From assembly GCA_027451565.1 (NCBI GenBank), contig DAIDJC010000114.1:1-9597 (forward strand): DNA of 9,597 bases. Direction: 5' to 3'. The notes beneath the pieces are model-generated. The model was not told the DNA's origin. It did not search any database and saw only the letters and a list, made by a program, of their open reading frames with translations. Within the stretch, counting starts at the first letter, position 1. The number at the start of each line of letters is the position of its first letter. Of the stretch, positions 5,961 to 9,597 are shown one piece after another. The DNA comes from Limisphaerales bacterium. GTDB taxonomy: Bacteria > Verrucomicrobiota > Verrucomicrobiia > Limisphaerales > UBA11358. The position numbers were made by a program, and so were the translations under genes.

Positions 5961-7529
5961 ATGGAAAAATCCCAACCATCGCCCTCTTCAAGCCCGCCGA
6001 CCCAGGCATTGCAGCAGGCACTGAGAACATTGGAGGAAGTGGTGGAAAACCGGGCCATGCTGGCGCAGTTGAGCGTGGAGGAAAGAAGTCGGTTTCTCAA
6101 GGCGGCCGGGGAGGTATATTGTCCGGAACTCGACGGCCGTCGCCGCCTGGTCAAGGCCAAGATTCGACAGCGTAAAGCGGAAAAGATTCAGCGGGACGAA
6201 AAACAATTGAACACCACGGGCATCCGCCAAATGCGCCGCGAGAAGGTTTTTTTGACTCCCAATGTTTATGCGCCCCGGGACAAGGCCCTGCTGGAAAAGC
6301 CGCCCGCATGCGGAGAAGAGCCCCCAAAAGTTGAAGAGGCCCGGAATTGTTATGTTTGTAAAAAGGATTATTCCGTTCTGCATCATTTTTACGACCAGCT
6401 ATGCCCTGAATGTGCGGATTTTAACTTTCTCAAACGCACGGAAACGGCGGATTTAAGGGGTAAAGCAGCCCTGCTCACGGGAGGCAGGGTGAAGATAGGT
6501 TACCAGGCTGGCATCAAGCTGCTGCGTGCCGGCGCCTCATTGATCGTGGCCACGCGGTTTCCGCGTGACGCAGCCATGCGTTACAGCCAGGAGCCTGACT
6601 TCGCCACCTGGGGTGGCCGGCTGGAAATTTACGGCCTGGATTTGCGGCACACACCCAGTGTGGAGGCTTTTTGCCGGCATCTGCTCCAATCCCGGTCCCG
6701 CCTGGATTTCATCATCAACAATGCCTGTCAGACCGTCCGCCGTCCGCCGGATTTCTATCAACACATGATGGAGCGGGAAACCGGGCCGTTGCAAAATTTG
6801 CCATCCGCCGTCCAACTCCTCTTGGGCGGATACGAGGGTCTGCGGCGATACCAGATGCTGCCGGAGGCCGGAACCTCCCCTGCCCTGCCCCTGCTTGCAG
6901 ACAAAAATACCAACAACGCGGGAATGATTCATTCGGCCATTTTATCCCAAATCCCCTTGCTGGAGGAGGATCGGGGCGGGCGCAACAGCCTTTTCCCCGA
7001 GGGCCAACTGGACCAGGACCTCCAGCAGGTGGATTTGCGAAACCACAATTCCTGGAGAATGTTGCTGGAAGATGTGCCCACCGTGGAATTGCTGGAGGTG
7101 CAATTGGTCAACGCCATAGCCCCATTCATCCTGAATGCCCGGCTGAAACCCCTCATGCTGCGCACTCCCGGACGGGAAAAACACATCGTGAACGTCTCGG
7201 CCGTGGAGGGACAGTTCTACCGGAAATTTAAAACCACCCGCCATCCCCACACAAACATGGCCAAGGCAGCCTTGAATATGATGACCCGCACCTCCGCAGC
7301 CGGTTATCAGGCCGATGGCATCCACATGAACGCCGTGGATACCGGCTGGGTCACCGACGAGGACCCTGCTGAAATCGCACGCCGCAAACAGGATCAACAC
7401 CGGTTTCATCCCCCGCTCGATATCGTGGATGGCGCCGCGCGCATCGTGGATCCCATCATTGCCGGCTTCAACACAGGCATCCATCCTTGGGGCAAATTCC
7501 TCAAGGATTATAGGGAAACCGACTGGTAA
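5961..7529 (+). CDS. Large SDR-family oxidoreductase with N-terminal CxxC zinc-type motif
   Basis: This 522-residue protein is twice the usual SDR length. Residues 1-125 are charged and mostly helical (basic stretch about 60-95). Next comes C130-YV-C133, 14 residues, C148-PE-C151, with His141/His142 between, a probable zinc-binding knuckle. The Rossmann part begins ADLRGKAALLTGGRVKIGY (163-181), a TGGxxxIG form of TGxxxGIG. It continues through YGLDLRH (224-230) and IINNAC (251-256, for NNAG). An insertion of over 100 residues precedes NVSAVEG (411-417), and the tail reads NAVDTGWV (457-464), replacing the usual PG segment. Ser413 and Lys435 are present, but the Tyr of YxxxK is Thr431 (TNMAK). 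Similar long proteins are, as I recall, annotated as SDRs in some bacteria and eukaryotic microbes. The substrate is unknown and enzymatic activity is not assured. There is no Shine-Dalgarno before the ATG. Confidence 0.8.
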   Translation: MEKSQPSPSSSPPTQALQQALRTLEEVVENRAMLAQLSVEERSRFLKAAGEVYCPELDGRRRLVKAKIRQRKAEKIQRDEKQLNTTGIRQMRREKVFLTPNVYAPRDKALLEKPPACGEEPPKVEEARNCYVCKKDYSVLHHFYDQLCPECADFNFLKRTETADLRGKAALLTGGRVKIGYQAGIKLLRAGASLIVATRFPRDAAMRYSQEPDFATWGGRLEIYGLDLRHTPSVEAFCRHLLQSRSRLDFIINNACQTVRRPPDFYQHMMERETGPLQNLPSAVQLLLGGYEGLRRYQMLPEAGTSPALPLLADKNTNNAGMIHSAILSQIPLLEEDRGGRNSLFPEGQLDQDLQQVDLRNHNSWRMLLEDVPTVELLEVQLVNAIAPFILNARLKPLMLRTPGREKHIVNVSAVEGQFYRKFKTTRHPHTNMAKAALNMMTRTSAAGYQADGIHMNAVDTGWVTDEDPAEIARRKQDQHRFHPPLDIVDGAARIVDPIIAGFNTGIHPWGKFLKDYRETDW

Positions 7530-7549
7530 ATTTGGAAAATCGGAACATG

Positions 7550-7569
7550 GGGGTGGTTATGATCACCCC
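7550..7569. terminator. Hairpin between convergent genes
   Basis: GGGGTGGT (7550-7557) pairs with ATCACCCC (7562-7569): eight pairs including one G-U, with a TATG loop. It lies 20 bp after the SDR stop, in the gap before the end of folB on the other strand, where a two-way terminator is expected. A T-run on the plus strand occurs only 13 bp later, so strength is uncertain. The rest of 7570-7673 shows nothing recognisable. Confidence 0.45.
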
Positions 7570-7673
7570 AATTCCGGGATGGTTTTTCAATTTGCCAATG
7601 AAATAGCCCATTTTAACCATGGCTCCGTCCCCAGGGCCTGTTCAAATCATTTCGGGAACGAGAGGCGCACTGG

Positions 7674-8033
7674 TCAAACGGCCTCACGGCTGGACTGAAA
7701 TGTCACGGAAACATGCCGTGCTTGTGGAATGATGAATTTTTTCACCTGCACACGCACGCTGTCCACCAAGAGATGTTCTTGCAGAAGTAACGACGCAATA
7801 TCCGCAGCGAGGGTTTCAATGAGTTTCCATTGGCGGCCGGTGCCCAACCCAATCAACCGCTGGGACACGCCAAAATAATCCACGGTCCGGGACAGGTCAT
7901 CGGTGCGGGCGGCTTGCGCATAATCCAACTCAAGCTCCACTGTCAAAAGGAGTCGCTGGGGCTGGGCGCGCTCCGAATCGGGCACGCCAACCCGATAATA
8001 AACCTCCAGGTCAGTGATGGTGATGGTGGACAT
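7674..8033 (-). CDS. folB: Dihydroneopterin aldolase
   Basis: FolB cleaves 7,8-dihydroneopterin to 6-hydroxymethyl-7,8-dihydropterin and glycolaldehyde in folate synthesis; it works as a cytoplasmic oligomer. The 119 residues match the family from end to end: ITITDLEVYYRVGV (4-17), the Glu21-Arg22 signature with a following Gln (SERAQPQ), TVDYFGV (50-56) with the catalytic-site Tyr53, KLIETLAADIA (70-80) with the pterin-binding Glu73, and VQVKKFIIPQA (95-105). The last contains the Lys that acts as general base in this family (Lys98 or Lys99). It starts 13 bp after the HAD-Nudix gene on the same strand, so the two are probably cotranscribed. That context places the fusion in pterin metabolism. 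No Shine-Dalgarno is visible. Confidence 0.93.
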   Translation of the reverse strand: MSTITITDLEVYYRVGVPDSERAQPQRLLLTVELELDYAQAARTDDLSRTVDYFGVSQRLIGLGTGRQWKLIETLAADIASLLLQEHLLVDSVRVQVKKFIIPQARHVSVTFQSSREAV

Positions 8034-8042
8034 GGTGTATCA

Positions 8043-8054
8043 ATCGCTAGCGAT
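8043..8054. repeat. Perfect 12-bp palindrome at the HAD-Nudix/folB junction
   Basis: ATCGCTAGCGAT is its own reverse complement and contains the TAG stop of the HAD-Nudix gene (8047-8049), 10 bp before the folB ATG. It could be a protein site or chance. As RNA it could fold only as a stem with almost no loop, so a terminator role is unlikely. Confidence 0.3.
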
Positions 8055-9180
8055 GCTTTAGTGCAATTTTTCGGGATAAACGGCTTGCTACCTTGTCCGG
8101 CACCACCCGCATGCCTTCGGACAAAACGGCTTCCAAAAGAATTCTTGTGGGGGTGTTCAGGGGTAGTTCCATGGCTTCCAGGGGTTCAACCCAGCGAAAT
8201 TCGTAACCTTCATCGTTCAGAACCACCTTCGGTTTCGGCGACCGGCTCAAGCAGGTGTAATTGAGAAGAATGAAATGGGCATCGTGGTAAAATTCAGGCG
8301 ATCGAATGCAATCCTGAACCAGCACGAGGCGGATCCGACTTATGAGCAGGCCTGTTTCCTCGAGCAATTCGCGCTTTAAGGCATCAAGGGAAGATTCCCC
8401 CCACTTGATTTTTCCGCCGGGGATGCCCCACAAATTGGACCATTTATGGGTGCGAATCATCAAGACACGTCCCTGGTGATCGTAGATCAGTCCGCCCACG
8501 GTGGACAACGGTTGCGGTTCAATTTGGCAGGTCTGGCAGGCCGCCCGCCATTCCCAATGGTTTTGAACCAAACGCTTTTGCAATTCACCCAGGTGCTGGA
8601 CCACCAATTCCGGGCGCTCCCGTCGCAATTGATCCAGCGTGTTATACCCGGTGAGAACCGCGCATGAATGAATTTTGCCATGGCGCGCCGCGGCAATATC
8701 ATGCTCCATATCCCCCACAAAAAGGGTCTCATCCGGCTGCAAGCGATTTCGCAAAATCAAATCGCGAATCTTTTTTGTCTTGTCGGACACCCCCACATAG
8801 GCCTTCTCAAAATAAGCATTCAAACCACCCGCCTCGCTTTGCCGTCGGTAATGTCTGGGATGAATGCTGCTGAGCAAAAACAGCCGGATTCCTTGCTTCC
8901 GGCAGGTTTCCAAAAAGGCAACGGCATGCGGCAATACCAAAACGGCATCATGGGCTTTTTCAATGGCGGCATGAAACCATTTCTCAAGTCGCGCACGCGG
9001 AACCCCCGGGGTGTGAACCCGGTAAAAATTCATGAACGGCAGGGAAAACTCCGAACGAAAATGATCAAGCGCCATGGGGGGCTTCCCCACCTGGCGCAAC
9101 ACCTCGTTGGTCGCCTCCCACACTGCTGGCAGGTCATCCACCAGTGTGCCGGACCAGTCAAAGATAATATTGCGGATCAC
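8047..9180 (-). CDS. Fused HAD-superfamily hydrolase and Nudix hydrolase
   Basis: One 377-residue chain carries two catalytic domains. The HAD part (1-205) reads IIFDWSGTLVDD (nucleophile Asp8), LFLLSS (motif II, Ser104/Ser105), a Lys-rich SDKTKK (132-137, motif III) and LFVGDMEHDIAAA (motif IV, Asp157 and Asp161), with a helical cap as in phosphoglycolate-phosphatase relatives. Position +2 from the nucleophile is Ser, not the usual acid/base Asp. A linker with CQTC (215-218) leads to the Nudix domain (225-345), whose Nudix box fits GX5EX7REUXEEXGU perfectly (Gly256, Glu262, Arg270-Glu271, Glu274-Glu275, Gly277). The GTG start gives MIRNIIFDW, normal for HAD proteins, and has a promoter-like pair just upstream; an ATG at 9282 would add 34 unrelated residues. 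Downstream folB suggests dihydroneopterin triphosphate as substrate; generic nucleotide clean-up is the alternative. Confidence 0.85.
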   Translation of the reverse strand: MIRNIIFDWSGTLVDDLPAVWEATNEVLRQVGKPPMALDHFRSEFSLPFMNFYRVHTPGVPRARLEKWFHAAIEKAHDAVLVLPHAVAFLETCRKQGIRLFLLSSIHPRHYRRQSEAGGLNAYFEKAYVGVSDKTKKIRDLILRNRLQPDETLFVGDMEHDIAAARHGKIHSCAVLTGYNTLDQLRRERPELVVQHLGELQKRLVQNHWEWRAACQTCQIEPQPLSTVGGLIYDHQGRVLMIRTHKWSNLWGIPGGKIKWGESSLDALKRELLEETGLLISRIRLVLVQDCIRSPEFYHDAHFILLNYTCLSRSPKPKVVLNDEGYEFRWVEPLEAMELPLNTPTRILLEAVLSEGMRVVPDKVASRLSRKIALKHR

Positions 9181-9187
9181 TGCATGG

Positions 9188-9216
9188 AGTCTATGGATTG
9201 AGTGAGCCTCAGGCAA
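9188..9216 (-). promoter_or_regulatory. Candidate internal promoter for the HAD-Nudix/folB pair
   Basis: Minus-strand TTGCCT (9211-9216), a 17-bp spacer and TAGACT (9188-9193) end 7 nt before the GTG start at 9180. The distance from -10 box to start codon is the same as for the MarR ATG at 881. It implies a leaderless mRNA and supports the GTG start. Both hexamers match consensus at only four positions. Confidence 0.3.
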
Positions 9217-9293
9217 ATCAAAGCCGGAAAAACATGACCGAATGACCATTCCCTGTCGAAACCCGGCCTTTACCCCTGGCATGAGCGCTCAGG

Positions 9294-9597
9294 CTACCGT
9301 ACGCTGTTGACCAGCGGTTCCAACCCCTCAATTCTTACCTCCAAACGGTCGCCCGGGCGTATGGGTCCGACCCCGGAAGGCGTTCCGGTCAAAATCACAT
9401 CCCCAGGAAACAGGGTCAGGTTTTGTGAAATGAACCGGACCAGTTCCGCAGGCCCGAAAAGCATTTGTCCCGTGCTGGAATCCTGCATCAATTTTCCATT
9501 CTGATACAACTGCAGCCTGAGGGATTCGGCATTCAAACCCGTCACCACATAAGGACCCAGCGGAGTAAAAGTATCGAAGGATTTGCAACGGCCCCAT
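9294..9597 (-). CDS. Fumarylacetoacetate hydrolase (FAH) family protein, C-terminal part, cut by window edge
   Basis: The frame stays open from the TAG at 9294 to the right edge, about 100 residues of the C-terminal half of an FAH-fold enzyme of usually 200-290 residues. The order of motifs is typical: CKSFDTFTPLGPYVV near the edge (the KSFDxFxPLGP signature), LRLQLYQNGKLMQDSST, the helix AELVRFISQ, then LFPGDVILTGTPSGVG with the Gly-rich turn and RPGDRLEVRIEGL. The GTG at 9548 is internal, not the start; the true start is outside the window. Members are metal-dependent C-C hydrolases, decarboxylases or isomerases (fumarylpyruvate or acylpyruvate hydrolases, HpcE, oxaloacetate decarboxylases); the metal ligands and specificity residues lie in the missing part. 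It precedes the HAD-Nudix gene by 113 bp and shares its direction. Confidence 0.88.
   Translation of the reverse strand, partial: WGRCKSFDTFTPLGPYVVTGLNAESLRLQLYQNGKLMQDSSTGQMLFGPAELVRFISQNLTLFPGDVILTGTPSGVGPIRPGDRLEVRIEGLEPLVNSVR

Noticed and set aside
6942..7484. Minus-strand 180-codon and overlapping plus-strand 186-codon (6671-7231) frames
   Set aside because: Both lie within the large SDR gene in other frames and have His/Gly/Pro-rich products without recognisable domains.
8668..9201. 177-codon plus-strand frame
   Set aside because: Antisense to the HAD domain coding region, which has all HAD motifs in the opposite strand.
1..9597. CRISPR array, tRNA or rRNA genes, transposase genes
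   Set aside because: No regularly spaced repeats, no cloverleaf-like sequence and no recognisable transposase or integrase motif were seen on either strand.

Overview
This window looks like a stretch of bacterial core chromosome with one possibly acquired patch at its left end. The gene set is long-form HisG, PurN, FolB, a class V aminotransferase, an MnmD-type tRNA methyltransferase, a TM2 membrane protein and a large zinc-motif SDR. Together with a moderately GC-rich sequence and very few Shine-Dalgarno sites, it would suit a Verrucomicrobiota or related PVC-group genome. That assignment is inference from gene style; there is no rRNA or other marker to prove it.

Left block (1-3713, all minus strand): a class V PLP aminotransferase, a 241-bp interval of uncertain coding status, a stand-alone MnmD-like methyltransferase and a small TM2 protein lie in one direction, followed by a candidate terminator near 980-1001. 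Beyond it sit a MarR-family repressor and the N-terminal stub of a short-chain dehydrogenase/reductase (SDR). A nearly identical 16-bp element (GTGTATATRCACTTTT) lies in front of both, and at the MarR gene it covers the -10 box of a strong TTGACA-17-TATATA promoter. This reads as an autoregulated repressor with one target, the target now being truncated just before its NNAG motif.

Middle block (3714-7529, plus strand): a divergent intergenic region leads into purN (purine synthesis, 10-formyl-THF dependent), then a 380-bp interval without a recognisable gene, hisG (first step of histidine synthesis, with the feedback-control domain), and a 522-residue protein. That protein joins a basic helical N-terminus, a CxxC-x14-CxxC zinc-type motif and an atypical SDR fold that lacks the catalytic Tyr of YxxxK.

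Right block (7674-9597, minus strand, convergent with the middle block across a hairpin at 7550-7569): a fumarylacetoacetate-hydrolase-family gene cut by the window edge, a HAD-Nudix fusion, and folB. The main hypothesis is that the fusion supplies the steps just before FolB, dihydroneopterin triphosphate to monophosphate (Nudix) and on to dihydroneopterin (HAD). The HAD domain has Ser in place of the second Asp of DxD, which is a real caution. No tRNA, rRNA, CRISPR array or complete mobile element was seen.
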